DNA of 64,000 nt from Luzula sylvatica (GCA_946800325.1 OX326957.1:17544591-17608590); one strand, 5' to 3'. Counted from the stretch's first letter, positions 39,436-52,345 are shown. Made by a program: numbers and translations. The notes: generated by a model not told the origin, from the sequence alone.

Positions 39436-42400
39436 TCAATTCAGAATAGGCTTCTTTTTGTCATCCCACTTGTTCAATCTCTTCAATGCTTCCTCCACCT
39501 ACATTTCCAAAATCATAATTATTTTAAACTCGAAACGAATCATAATTTAAAAAAAAATGAAAATGGTAATTAGTAGCGTTATATCATTACCTCCTTGTTC
39601 CAATTTGTCCTTGCAGTGACCCAAATGAGAATTACAGTCTGCATGAAAGTCCCCCCAATCATACCCAACCAAATCCCCTACAAAACAACAAATTACCAAA
39701 ATCTTGAAAGTTAGGATTTTTTAATCAAATATTATATTTGAAACAAAAATTAGGGTTTTGTTAATGACTTACAGATGCACCCAATTGGAAGTAGAAGCCA
39801 AGGAGACAACCAAGAGGTATTCCAACAACATAATAGCATCCAACATTCACATATGCCACGAATGCTTGCCATCCACAACCAACCGCCACCCCTTAATAAA
39901 CGAAATATATATTTTTCATTAATATTTGCAGAATAAACAAGTTAATTTAATTATATATAATATAAAATTTAAACTAATTGCAATTTTATTTGTGAAAAGG
40001 AAGCATCTCTTTTCCATTTTTCTCACCAAGTAGTACATAAATTGTGCTAAGATTCTACATGAGTTAACTTTGACCATAGTTAGTCATTCATGATACGCGA
40101 ATAATACGGTACGTAATACGTTCGTGTATAATTAGGATCAAACGTTTTTCAAGTCGGTCAAATATTCGGTCAAATAAAACGCAGTACGCTAATAATTCGT
40201 CCATTCGCTTATTCGTCTATAGTTATGTTTATTTTACATAATACGGATGCAATAATTTGGTATACAAAAGTATATAAATGTACATTTGTTTACTCATAAA
40301 TAATTCATAATTATAATTATTTTATTAAACAATATTTATTTTAGTTCAAAATCATAAATTTATATATTATTATTGATATTTTGATTTTCTTAATCATTTT
40401 TGAAAATTTATGTTTTTTTATTTATTTAAAAAAATTATATTTTTTTCTTCTAAAAAATCATATTATACAGAAATACGTGTATTATTCGTGTTTTTTTAAA
40501 ACAATTATAAAATACGCGAATTATTCATCAGGTTGAGTACGGGAACGGCAATACGTATATTATTCGTAATACGTAATTATTCGTAAATTATAGGCGTATT
40601 ATTTGCGAATTGAACAACTATGGACTTTGACAATGACCCATTATTATCTTGCAAAATATAATTCTCTCTCCATCACATAATTAAAAGCATGAGGTTCTCT
40701 ATGGCTGTGGAGGGTCCTCAAGATCATTTTCATGAAACTTGTCCTTCTCTGTTAAAGTCTTAAAGGGAGACTTGTTTTTTTTCACATCAATCAAATAATA
40801 TACCCCCCTTTCTATTGTGAAATCTTCATGTTACCATCTATGTACTGATAAATAAGCAATCATGTGTGAGTTGGTACCTGAGAGAACGGGTTGAATCCCG
40901 TTAAGAATGAGGGTAGCGGCGAGCAAAGGAGTCATGCTCGAAACGGCAACGGCGACCTCTTCGCCCTCGGTAAAGATATAGCTGAGATAATTTCGACAAA
41001 GCAATATAATGATCGATAGTATCACGGCTATAGCGAAGGACACCGTCGTCACGACCACCACCGAAAAAGAAGCTGATTTGGGATTTCCCGCACCGAGCTC
41101 ATTGCTTACTCTAACACTGCATTTAGTATTTACAAATTAAAAGCATTAGAGACAATGACAAAAATAATTTAATTTACTCTTGTTCCGATATAAAGATATT
41201 ATAAAATATGAACACAATAAATTTGATAACTCGAAAATGCAAGAGAATGGATACTACCTAGCAGCAGCATTAAATCCAACTGATATCATAAACACCCATC
41301 CAGATATTGTCATACTGTATCAAAAAAGAAAAATAAATATATATTAGAAATACATAAAAATAAAAAATAAAAATAAGAGTTCTTACCAGACCGAGAGCGA
41401 ATCGAGGGCTAGCTCGGGATTTGGTAACAAACCCGCAATGAGCACGAGTATTTGAAAGTACCACGTCTCGAGACACAACATGACCGCAGAGGCAAGAGAC
41501 AACTTCAAAAAGTCGGGTAAACCCGAAAAAGCCTCCAAAGAGAATCCGGTCCAAGTAAGTCGACATCGAGGACTCCATAAGATATAAACAAATTGCGCAA
41601 TTACGGTGATCCACCAACTCAAACTCAGAACCAACGAAGCCCCCAATAACCCCCATCCGAGTTTGAAAATCACCAACCAACTCATTATTAAATGGACTAC
41701 GATTGTGGCTGCCGAGATATACGCGCTGGGGGCCATGATACTCTGTGCTTGCAGAAACTTTTGGATCGGGAAGTTCGCCGCGTACGCAAAGATTTGAGGG
41801 ATCAATCCGAATACGAATACCGAAGCGGCGCTGGCAATTTCAGGGGATTCTCCTAAGAGGATCAATAACGGTTTCGAAAATGCGTAGAGTACCGCCAAGG
41901 GTATTCCCGTCGCCATTAGAAGTAATGTCGAGCGTTGTAGGTAAACGCCGAGCATGCCGTATTTGTGCGCGCCGTACGCTTGGCCACACAAGGTCTCCAC
42001 AGCACTTCCCATGCCCAACTATTAATTGTGTACGCATTTATTCAGTTAGAAAGCAGTCATTATAGGTAGTCTATTTTTGTTTGAAAGGTATGAATATGGT
42101 CATAATTGAGGAGAACTCAAGATAAAATTGCTCTCTCTTTTGGTTGAGATGGTCATAATGATTATCTCCATGGTTTTTTGGGAGACCAAATAAATAATAT
42201 TTACTGAATTTACACTAAATTTTTTTTTTAGAGAGGCCAAACAATAAAATTACACTGTTATATTTCTATTGATAAGATACACTGAAACGCAATCTGAAAA
42301 GAACCAAGATTCCCCCTTTTCGAAATTGTAGTATGTTTAGTGTGTTGTACTATGATAAAATTTTGAAATTTACACATAAATGTGTTCAAGTGATTTATTA

Positions 42401-42773
42401 TATTTAAATGTACAAAAAAGTAACTCCATGAATAAATGAATTTATGAATACATACCATAAGGCCATAGGCGAAGACTTGAATCCCAGTGTTGCCAAGAGA
42501 AGCCGCAGCCAGTTCAAGAGTACCGAGATGGCCGGAGAAAATCTGAGTGGACATGGACATGATGTAGTTTATCATATACACCAACACGGCTGGTGCAGCC
42601 AGGTTCACCAGAAGCTTCGTCTCTATCACGGAGGCCAGCCATGTTCGGCGAGACCAAGGTAGTGACGTGTCGTTCAAGACACTTTCTAAAGTAGCACTAG
42701 CTCCATGAACGTTTTCCGACGATGAAATGAGAGGTGTGTGGAGGTTTTGAGGGGAATTTTGTGAAGAACCCAT
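39436..42773 (-). CDS. DTX40-like: MATE efflux transporter, DTX40-like (gene 2)
   Basis: Seven coding exons on the minus strand: 42773-42456, 42018-41387, 41314-41258, 41116-40878, 39891-39773, 39677-39591 and 39498-39436. They join in frame with GT-AG introns to 504 residues. Exon 1 gives a polar N-terminus of about 45 residues, then [20 protein letters not shown] (59-78) and [16 protein letters not shown]. Exon 2 opens with [17 protein letters not shown] (107-123) and has FPIQKF (189-194). Also [11 protein letters not shown] (336-346) and GCGWQ (420-424). Of the three it matches what I recall of Arabidopsis DTX40 most closely, over the whole length. Predicted role: ion-coupled export of organic solutes by a 12-helix membrane protein. 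Substrate unknown. Intron 4 (986 bp) contains an hAT insertion with an intact TSD; the exons are undamaged. Confidence 0.96.
40075..40622. mobile_element. hAT-type element in intron 4 of MATE gene 2
   Basis: 548 bp. Ends CATAGTTAGTCATTC and the inverse of CCATAGTTGTTCAATTC, with 8-bp TSD ACTTTGAC at 40067-40074 and 40623-40630. AATAATACG/CGTATTATT repeats lie near both ends. Non-coding. Confidence 0.85.
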
Positions 42774-43023
42774 TGGTGGTTATTGGAGTAGATGAGTTTT
42801 GAAGGGTTCTTGGGACACTCGCTCAGAGATGGGACGTATTTGTATCTTTTCGAAAGGGTTGGTAGGCGGAGAAGGAGAAGGAGGCTTTTGTTGATTGATA
42901 TTTGATTTGTGCGGGTTTCTTAATTATTTGTTTGATTAGTATTTGAAAGTTTGATTAGTGTCTACATGGATTATTATTTGGGTTTGATACCGTGGCCTCA
43001 TAAATCGGGAATAAGATTCTCTC
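42774..43023 (-). promoter_or_regulatory. 5' flank of MATE gene 2
   Basis: About 250 bp between the start codon and the next transposon must contain the proximal promoter. No clear TATA box was found. Confidence 0.3.
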
Positions 43024-44369
43024 GGGGGGTGTTTGGATGCATGGAATTAGAGATGGAATTGAATTTTAAAATTTCAATAATGCAAATTTTTTGTTTGGCA
43101 CAAAGAATTATGGAAAGAATTAGATGGTGGAGCATATCATAATTTCATTTTTCATGCAAATTGTAATTCCAATAAAAGTTGGAGTGTCAAAGTGGAGCAT
43201 CTTCATCTAATTATTAAATTAATTTAATTAATATTATGATAATTTTACAAGTATTAATCAATATAACTAATATTATATTATATTAATATATGGATAAATA
43301 ATTATTTTATCATAATATAATTAATAATTAATAAATATAATTAATATTATAATAAAATAATTATTTTAACTATAATATATATTAATAGATAAAATATAAA
43401 ATTTTAATAATATAGACGTACATTTAACATTTTTTAATAATTATTATAATATTATTATTAGGTAATTGCAAATATTATAGTAATAATATTAAAATATTAA
43501 AATAATAATTTTAATAATAAGATATATATTAATAGATAAAATTTAATATTATAATAATATAAAAGTAAATTTAATTTTTTTATTATTAATATTATAGTAA
43601 TTATATTAAAATAACATGCTAATTATTTTAATTATAATATATATTAATAGCTAAAATATAACATTATAATAATATAAAAGTATATTTCTTTTATATTTAA
43701 TAGTATTATTATATAATTGCTAATATTATAATAAATATATTAAAACAATAATATTACTTACATTATATATGATTAGATAAATTATAATATTATAATAATA
43801 TAGAAGTACATTTAATATTTTCAAATTATTATTATACAATTTATAATATTATAGAACTTATATTGAAATAATAAAAATAATTATATTAATAATAATATAT
43901 ATTAATAGATATAATATAATAATATAAAAGTACAGTTAATATTTTATATTATTTTCTATATAATTCCTAATATTATAGTAATTATATTAAAATTATTAAC
44001 TAAATTCGAGTATTTTCATAATTACTTATAAAATATAACAATATAATAGAATTTTATATAATAATATTGTTATAATTTTATATTGAAATAATGTTATATT
44101 ATAATAATATGTTTTTATCTAACTAATATTACAATAATAATATTACAATAATATTATTATTCTTTATCAATTTTAATGAAATATTATTTCTACATTTTTA
44201 ATAACAAAATTCCAAATTTTTGTGACCAACCAAACAAAAAATTATATTTTCCAGTATCTTATAATTCGGACATCCAAACAAACTGTGGAATTACTAATTC
44301 CAGAATTTTTTACTCCTCCACCTTATAATCCGATTCCACTCTACTAATTTCGCTTGCCAAACGGCCCCT
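43024..44369. mobile_element. Harbinger/hAT-like element upstream of MATE gene 2
   Basis: The left end GGGGTGTTTGGATGCATGG and right end CTTGCCAAACGGCCCC are imperfect inverses, and GGAATTAGA-type motifs follow both. The interior is extreme AT-rich repetitive DNA (ATATTAATA). The TSD is not clear. The right end matches 30083-30131. Confidence 0.55.
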
Positions 44370-44686
44370 AAAGATTTATATGAGGATCTGCGTTGTATTT
44401 TTAATAATTATCCGGATCCGGATTCCATATAGGGAAAAAAAATTCGGTTCCAATTGGGTGACTCAAGAATTGTCATCGTTATGGCGGAAATAATGATAAA
44501 TATTTTTAAAAGACAATATCACAACATATTAAATAGCGATGTTATATTGTTGAGTTTAACAAAAATAGGTTTAATGATGATTATTAGATTATTTTTAGAA
44601 TGACATTTTCTTTATATCATAGTTTCACTATCGAAGTTACGTATTTTTATGTTATGATCGAGATTGTTATTCAAGATTTATTATTT
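44370..44686. other. AT-rich intergenic DNA, nothing recognised
   Basis: No gene or repeat boundary is visible apart from a short CCGGATCCGG motif near 44410. Confidence 0.6.
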
Positions 44687-47600
44687 CACTACAACAGATC
44701 TGGTTATCAGCGACGGGGGAAGAGCTTCAGCGACGGGCCGTCGCTAATAAAACGAGTTTTCTGCGACGGGCCGTCGCTAATACTGAAATATCACCGTCGG
44801 CCCGTCGGTAAAGATTCCACCCGTCGCTGAAGAGTTGCGACGGCCCGTCGCTAATTACAAAACCGCCGCTAATAATTTGCTGATATCACCGACGGGCCAT
44901 CGCTGATATGGAAAACCGTCGCTAATATCACCGACGGGCCGTCGCTGATATGGAAAACCGTCGCTAATACTTTCCGTCGGCCCGTCGCTAATAGGTAAAC
45001 CGTCGCTGAAAGCGTCTCCGACGGCCCGTCGCTAATTTGGCAACCGTCGCTGATGGATTGCGGTATTAACCCCTCCCAGCACGCTCTTCTTCTCTCTCTT
45101 TTTCTTCCTTCGTCCCCAAACCCCTCTCTCTTCTTCCCTCTTCGTCCCCAAACCCCCACCAGCCATTCCTGTCTTCCCTCTTCGTCCCCAAACCCCCACC
45201 AGCCATTCATGTCTTCCCTCTTCGTCCCCAAACCCCCACCAGCCCCAAACCCTTCCTGTCTCCTCTGCCCAAACACTTCCCCTCTTCGCCCCCGCCTGCG
45301 CCAGCGCCAGCGCCAGCCCCAAACCCCCACCGGCCCAAACACTTCCCCTCTTCGTCTCCTCTGCCCCCGCCAGCGCCCACCAGCTCCGTTCGCCATTGAA
45401 GGTATTTTTTTTTTGTTATTTTTGACAGATTTTAGGGTTTTTGTGTTATTTGGTTTGTTTTGTGTAATTTTTTTTTGATAAATCCGTTGACAGATTTTAG
45501 GGCATATTTTAGGACCAATTTTTTTGGTTATTTTTGGACAGATTTTAGGCAGATTTTGGTCATATTTTTTGACAGATTTTCGACAATTTTTTTGGCAGGT
45601 TTTGATTATTTGTTGTTGAATAATTTTTGACTAACTTATTTATGTTAATTTGTAACAGATTTTGCTAGAGATTTGGAGAAAGTTGGGTGTTATTTCGACA
45701 GATCTGAGATAATTTTTTTGGCAGGTTTTATGGCATTTTTTGACGGATTGGTTTTTTTGACAGATCTGAGATAATTTTTGACGGATTGGTTTTTTTGACA
45801 GATCTGAGATAATCGAGGGAAAACCCGAACAAAAGAAAGACCTTGTGGCGCAGCGAGAGAGAAAAGAAAAACGGCCATAGTGGCGCGAGGTGGAGCATGC
45901 GCCTGGCAATGGCGGTGCAAGTTGGAGCACGCTCTGGGCCATAGCGGTGACAGGTGGTATATGCTCTGGGTGATAGCAGCGCGAAGCAGAGCATCTCCTG
46001 GGCAGGCGATAGCGGCGCGGCGCAGTTCAGTTGTTCGCAGATTTTTTGGCGGTTTGATCTTTATTTACCTGCTTTTTTCATGGTATTGATTTTTATTTCT
46101 GAATTTTTTTTATTTATTCTATTTCCTTTTTTCAGGGAATAAATTTAATATATATATATTTTCATTTGTGGATAGTGGCTCAATAATTGTGTCGAGGCAG
46201 AAGCTGCACCAAGCGTGTCGATACATTTCATCATCATTGTCGGCTATTTCGTGAATATAATCTATTAAAAACAATGAATTCAATAATTCAACTTCAAAAG
46301 GGCCTGAAATGCAAATTGCAATTAATACGAGGGTCCTAATGCATACTTTCACCAGTGCCGATATGGAATTTGAAATGGTAACCTTTTTTCATTTCATGTG
46401 TATTATTTTATTTGATTAGTTATATTTAGTCTTTAATCGTTCCTTTATTTTGTTGTTGTCTCTTAGAGCCTATCGCCGCTATCTTCTTTGACCAGGTTTA
46501 TAGGGGTATTTTTGACATTTATCTTTTTTTTGGTGGGTTGGTGGTGACGATGTTTGCGGTCATGTTGGACCCGGATTATGCGAAGAAGCCCCGATTTATC
46601 GAGTATTTCTTTAATGATTGGAAAAAATTCTTGTGAGAAATCACGTAACTAAGAAATCCGAGATTTGTGATTTCACTCCTATTTATGAGTGGCATCAAGT
46701 CGAAAAGGAGAAGAAGAAACAAATGACTTCGGAGGTAAAAAAAATTCATTTTAGAAACTCAATTATCTAGTTATAACATTATTTTCTGATTTTGTAGGGG
46801 TATATATGTAATTTCAGATTTTGTTATGTAAGGTAATTTTATTAATTTCAAATTTAGTCGTTTATTAATTTCAGCTTTCACCGACGGGCAATTGGAGTAC
46901 ACCGAAGACGACTATCAAAAAGAACTCGAACACATCGAAAATGACGAGGAGCGGCTTCCATTTTAACATTTTCAATTTTTGTATTAATTTGTGTTAATTT
47001 GTGTTGAAATTTGTGTTGTAATTTATGTATTAATTTGTGTTGATTTGTGTATTAATTTGTGTTGAAATTTCGAAATTATGATTTGTGTTGAAAATTTGAA
47101 GTAATGATTTTGTATTATTAATTATATATTTAATTAATTAATTAATTAATTATTTACTTATTAATTAATTAATAATTTAATTTAATTAAGTATAAAAATT
47201 GCTCAATAATATATATTGTCAAGATTAATATAATTATTAATCTGTAATTTTTTAATAATAAAATAATTTAATTAATAAATTAATATTTTATTTATTATAT
47301 ATTTTATATTAATTAATTAATAATTAATATTTTATTAAATAATTTAATTAATTAATAATTTATTTATTAATAATTTTATATTAATTAATTAATGAATTTA
47401 ATATTAATTAATTAATATTATTGTCAAGTATCAACGACGCGACTTTCATCGACTTTCAACGACGCGAATTTCGCTGAAAATTATTTATTAATATTATAAT
47501 TATTAAAATAAATTTATTATTATTTAATTATTTATTTTTATATTATTAATATAAATTTAATATAATTTAATTATTTATTAAAATGAATTTATTATTATTT

Positions 47601-48127
47601 AATTACTTAATTTTATATTATTAATATGAATTTAATATAATTTAATTATTTATTAAAATAAATTTATTATTATTTAATTAATTATTTATATTATTAATAT
47701 AAATTTAATATAATTTAATTATTTATTAAAACAAATTTATTATTATTTAATTATTTATATTATTAATATAAATTTAATATAATTTAATTATTTATTAAAA
47801 TAAATTTATTATTATTTAATTATTTATTTATATTATTTATTAAAATAAATTTATTATTATTTAATTATTCTGCGACGGCCCGCCGGAGAAAGGTTCTGCG
47901 ACGGCCCGCCGGAGAAAGTTTCAGCGACGGCCCGCCGGAGAAAGGTTCAGCGACGGCCCGCCGGAAAAAAGAACAACCGTCGGAAAAAGTGACATCAGCG
48001 ACGGCATGTCGGAAAAAGTGACATCAGCGACGCCCCTTTCAGCGACGGGAGATCAGCGACGGGTTGCCGTCGGTAAAACTTTCAGCGACGGTTTTTACCG
48101 TCGCTGATGTGCAGATCTGTTGTAGTG
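44687..48127. mobile_element. CACTA element carrying a topoisomerase I fragment
   Basis: 3441 bp. Ends CACTACAACAGATCTG and its exact inverse, with 3-bp TSD TTT (44684-44686, 48128-48130). Subterminal arrays of CGACGG/CCGTCG with GTCGCTAAT spacing at 44708-45055 and 47870-48110. Interior: a minisatellite of about 41 bp with core CCCCAAACCCCCACCAGCC (about 45110-45260), a second short repeat around TTTTGACAGATCTGAGATAA (45690-45815), a TOP1-like fragment (46550-46734), a further exon-like piece (46875-46966) and long AT-rich tracts. No TNP2 transposase recognised. Confidence 0.92.
46550..46734 (+). pseudogene. TOP1: Broken DNA topoisomerase I (TOP1) fragment in the CACTA element
   Basis: Translation gives MFAVMLDPDYAKKPRF and FFNDWKKFL. 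After a one-base frameshift with a stop at about 46635 it continues RNHVTKKSEICDFTPIYEWH and EKEKKKQM. The CDFTPIYEWH...EKEKKKQM order is characteristic of the N-terminal DNA-binding part of eukaryotic TOP1, well upstream of the catalytic tyrosine. A GT donor follows GAG at 46735. Only about 60 codons are present, so it cannot encode an active topoisomerase. An exon-like frame at 46875-46966 (EYTEDDYQKELEHIEND, ending TTTTAA) may be a second captured piece; I do not recognise it. Confidence 0.8.
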
Positions 48128-48318
48128 TTTTAAGATTAAAATAAAATCATATACAGCTAACAACAATAATGATAAGAAATTTTCATTGAATATAACTTTT
48201 TACAATGGTTCATATTTTGAAAAAATTTATATTCGTTACTCCTTGTATTAAAAATTATTTATGCATTATTCATTGTTCACGATTCATCAATAATTAAAGC
48301 ATAATCCATTGTTCATGA
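48128..48318. repeat. Left flank repeat of the solo LTR
   Basis: AT-rich DNA containing CATTGTTCACGATTCATCAA. The motif recurs near 50750, and part of it follows the LTR at 49851. Confidence 0.5.
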
Positions 48319-49850
48319 TGTTGGTTAATTATAACATATAGGGGGGTAAATAAGTAAACCGAAAATGCAATTTTCACGCTAAGGTATACAAATTCTAATT
48401 TAGTGCGGAAGCAAAAATGATATAAAATAAATTATGCAAATACCGAACAAATGAACACAAGATGTTTGATGACGGAGTTCGGTAGGTGGTTGCTTTGTAG
48501 CTTTAACTCACCGTCTACTTGCTCAATCGACCGATTCGATTGAATACAAGTACATATGTCTCCGAAAATGCCTTGCGCCTTTTCGGCTTTCGATTGAATT
48601 CCCAAATCACTGGTACAAGGTTTTGCCTAGATCGATTTACACGTATTTCTATCGATCTATAGCGGACTTTACAATCTTTGTCATAGCCTATTACAATGAT
48701 ATAATACGAACTAAACGTGATCGGTCACAAATTGGGAATCGTATTTGATGGAAAGAAGAGGAATCTAATAATATCTAAGAATGTTTTAGACGATTAAACT
48801 CAAAGTATATAGCAAGGTTTTTTTTCTTTTGAATGTGAAAATATAATTGTTGAAGTGAGGAGAGAGAATGAGAAAATGGTTCTATTCATAGAACACAGAT
48901 CCTTTCCTTACCATGCTTTTTCTAAATGGTCCGTTATAACGGACACATAGTCAAACTGCCCGTTACAGCCAACATATTCGAATATTCCATGGTCCGTTAC
49001 AACGGAGAGTAGTTCCGTTGTAACGGAGTTCATGTATTAAGAAGCTCGTTGTAACGAACCAATGAGTCTGTTACAACGGACATCCTCCTGTGACTTCACT
49101 TCAGATTTGTCCTATGTTACGTTGTAACGGAGAAACTTTCGTTACAATAGTTAGTATATGTCCGTTACAACGGATTGGTGAATCCGTTGCAACAGAGCAA
49201 GGGAGTAATTTATTACTTTGAAGTGAGTCTACAAGTCCGTTACAACGGACATTAATTGTCCATTATAACAGACATGCTCATGTGACTTCTCTTCAAGATG
49301 GCATAAATTAGCGTTCTAACGGTGTGACTTCCGTTACAACGTTTGGTGGATGTCCGTTACAACGGATTGGTGAATCCGTTGTAATGGAGTATGAGTGTGT
49401 TGCCTATCCTGAAGGGAATGAGTATGTCCGTTACTACGGACAGTGATGGTTCGTTATAACGGACATGCTCCTGTGACTCTGCTGAGTTATTTCGTCATTT
49501 TGATGGATTTCAAATATATATTTTTGACTAATTTTGAGCTTAATAATTCCTAAACAAGTTTAGGAATACATATAAGTCGTTTTGGTGATTTGTGTGATAT
49601 CCCAACTTGCGAAATCTTTGATGTCTTGATTTCTTGATTCTTCGATATCTTGATTCTTGTATATCTTCGCGATTCTTCGACATCTTGATCCTTCGTGTCT
49701 TCATGATTCTTGAATGGTCTTGACTTGCGTTTATCTTGATCTTTTTATGACATTTGTGCTTATATTTCCTATAAGTTGTACTTAACATATTTGTTAGTAA
49801 CATCAACATTGTTTTTGAGATAATCAAACAACCGAAAATTTGAACCAACA
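48319..49850. mobile_element. Solo LTR (probably Ty1-copia type), 1532 bp
   Basis: It begins TGTTGGTT and ends AACCAACA (perfect 8-bp inverse, TG...CA). Flanked by an exact 5-bp TSD, CATGA, at 48314-48318 and 49851-49855. No primer site, gag-pol or second LTR is present, so the internal region was removed by recombination between LTRs. The copia assignment rests on general resemblance of the 3' part and is tentative. It contains the palindrome array at 48929-49467. Confidence 0.9.
48929..49467. repeat. Array of about 18 CCGTTRYAACGG near-palindromes
   Basis: Within the solo LTR. Perfect or near copies of CCGTTATAACGG, CCGTTACAACGG or CCGTTGTAACGG recur about every 30 bp (for example 48930, 48992, 49015, 49164, 49231, 49353). 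A larger period of about 190 bp is marked by GTGACTTC-type spacers near 49082, 49276 and 49473. Each motif presents AACGG on both strands, the core recognised by plant R1R2R3-type MYB factors (MSA element). That role is inference. Confidence 0.85.
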
Positions 49851-49855
49851 CATGA

Positions 49856-50995
49856 TTCATCAATAATTAAAGACATGATTAAGAAAAATAATGGTATTAA
49901 AAATAATATTCTCTAGAAATTAATTATATTACAAAAAATAATATTCTCTAAAAATTAATTGTATTAAAAATAGTATTAAAAATTAATAGATTTCATAAGA
50001 AATAATACAATTCTAGAATATTTGATTCATTTTCTACATCTAATCCTATGATTTTCAAACACCTTTTAAACATCTTATGCTCGTAATTTTTGCATATTCC
50101 TGCTCGGATTTCGGATACCTTATACGTATTCTGCACAAACCGGTTATTATATTCGTATTCATGTCAGAAAGCAGTTACTGTATTCGTATATGAAATTGGA
50201 TATCAGATATTGTATTTATATCCGTATTAGTATCAGATAATGTGTTCGTATTCGAAATCGGATATCGGATATTGGATATCGTATACCGTATTCGTACCGA
50301 ATATCAGATATCGGATACCGTAGTCGTTTCTGAAATCGGAAATCGGGTACCGAATATCGTACTCGTATCCGAAATCGGATATCGGATATTGTATTAAAAA
50401 ATATTTGATAGTTTTTTAAACTTATCATCTCAAGAATAATTGTATTAGAAAAATAATATCCTGAAAAAAATGTTGTGTTAAAGAATAATATTCTACAAAA
50501 AAAATAATAGTATTAAAAAAAAAATATTCTATAAGAATTAATGGTATTAAAAAAATAATATTCTCAACAAATTAGTTGAATTAGAAAAAATATTCCCTAA
50601 AAATTAATTCTATGAGGAAAATAACATTTTCTAAAAGTTAGGTTTATTAAGAAAATAGTATTTTTTTTAACAACTAGTTGTATTAAATTTTACGATGGTT
50701 AATTTTTTAATTTTGTATTTGTAGCGTTATGTATTAAAAATAGTTTATGGATTGTTCATTGTTCACGATTGCTCAACAATTAAATCATAATTCGTTGTTC
50801 TTGATTCATCAATAATTAATGCATAATTCCCAAAGCATAATTCAAATATATATTGATACTAAAATTAATATTCTCTACAAATTAATTCTATTGACAAAAA
50901 TAATATTTTTCAAAAGTTAAAAAAATATAATTTACTTTTTTGTGCTTAAGTATTTTTTAAAAATAAAAAAATCAACACATAACTTTATTGATAAT
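49856..50995. repeat. AT-rich repetitive intergenic DNA
   Basis: Irregular copies of a unit of about 35 bp (AATAATATTCTCTAAAAATT) at about 49895-49970, 50450-50650 and 50860-50910. 50095-50400 is a low-complexity block of ATCGGATATCGGATA-type repeats resembling the ends of hAT MITEs but without identifiable termini. No gene. Confidence 0.6.
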
Positions 50996-51005
50996 ATAAT
51001 TTAAG

Positions 51006-51178
51006 CAAGGGTCTTCAAATGGTCCGCCGGGATCCGAACCGAACCGGTCGAATTCGGTTTATTCCGTCCGGTTTTCGATCATTTTGGGTTCTGTTCGATT
51101 TAAATATGTCGGTCTTATTTGGTTCGGTTTGAACCGGACCGACCAAAAAACTAATAATAATAATAATGAACACCCCTA
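51006..51178. mobile_element. Small hAT-like MITE
   Basis: Ends AAGGGTCTTCAAATGG and the inverse of TAGGGGTGTTCAT. The interior is rich in CCGGTC/GACCGG. TSD not resolved. Confidence 0.45.
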
Positions 51179-51879
51179 ATTGTTAATTATTGATAGAATT
51201 TATTTATATCACATAAATAAAATATTTTAATATGATTAAGAATTAAATATGATAGTAATAAAATTTCATGACAAATAATATAATTCTAAAATATTTTTTT
51301 ATTTATTTTTTAAAAATGTCTCTAGAATTTTATCCTTTGCTACCTCATAATCCTATGATTTTCACCACACTTTTTAAAGATCCTACGCTCATAATTTTTG
51401 TATATTCATGCTATCATAATTTCCTGATATTCATATATCATCTTCCTGCAACTATACAAAATTGTGCTGACAAACACGCCCTTAAGCTTTGGCGGCTGTA
51501 GAAGAGTGGAGATTTGACGGTCATAAGAGAAAAAAAAATGTTTAGGATATTTGGCGGCTAGGTGAATTATGTTAAGTTATAATGTGAATATTAATGATAT
51601 GTAACTAGGGTTCGTATAAATCGATTTCGGGTTGAGTATATAAATGAGTCGGGTATATGATCTCATCTCGACCCGTACATACTCCGAGTATTTTTAATCG
51701 AATAATATCTTTCTCGCAGGTAGACTTAAATGTGTATTACCTGTCCCCTCCCCTTTGTGTGGGTATCCATACCCAACCCATTGACTTTCCAATCATACTC
51801 ATCCTAATATTTTCATGCGATTATCAAAACAAAAAAAATTAGGATAATTAACAATCCAATTAACATAATATGTGTTATG
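51179..51879. other. Intergenic DNA with decayed transposon ends
   Basis: 51270-51490 resembles 49980-50110 and ends CAAACACGCCC, a Harbinger-type end without a partner. 51605-51795 is a decayed GGGTCGGGT/ACCCAACCCATTGAC hAT relic. No gene supported. Confidence 0.45.
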
Positions 51880-51884
51880 CGGAT

Positions 51885-52345
51885 ATTTCTAATCTGCAGA
51901 AGTGTCTTTGGGATATTGATATTCAATACGGATACGGGTGTGATACTAGTCGGATATGCATCGGATACGTCGCGTGAAATATCCGATTTATTTTAAAAAA
52001 ATTATAAATACGTCTCGACTATTTCCGAGATTCCAATTTTCATTTAAGATATTTGTGCTCATTCTATATTCCGGTACAAAATATTTTTATATATAAGTGT
52101 ATATTATATTTCTAGGATATTTCTAAAATTAGTTCCCAGATAATTTTAAAATAAGTTCATGATAATTATATTATCATGATATTTAATTTAAAATTATTAT
52201 TATTATGTAATTTATTTTTACTAATTATTTTTGTAATTTTAATATCTTATAGTCTTATTCGTAGTCTAGAATTTTTGAAAATTATTTTATCATATGGGAC
52301 ACGAATACGATACCGGTATTTGTATTCGTGCAACAATAATGTATA
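51885..52345. mobile_element. Degenerate copy of the 18677-type hAT MITE
   Basis: Left GTGTTATGCGGATA and right GTATTCGTGCAACA correspond to the two ends of the intact copy, with GGATACG-type repeats inside. The TSD is decayed. Confidence 0.6.

Noticed and set aside
41606..42065. Plus-strand frames opposite MATE exon 2
   Set aside because: Antisense shadows of well-supported MATE coding exons.
44869..45396. 175-codon Gly/Arg/Trp-rich minus-strand frame
   Set aside because: Produced by the CACTA subterminal repeats and the 41-bp minisatellite.
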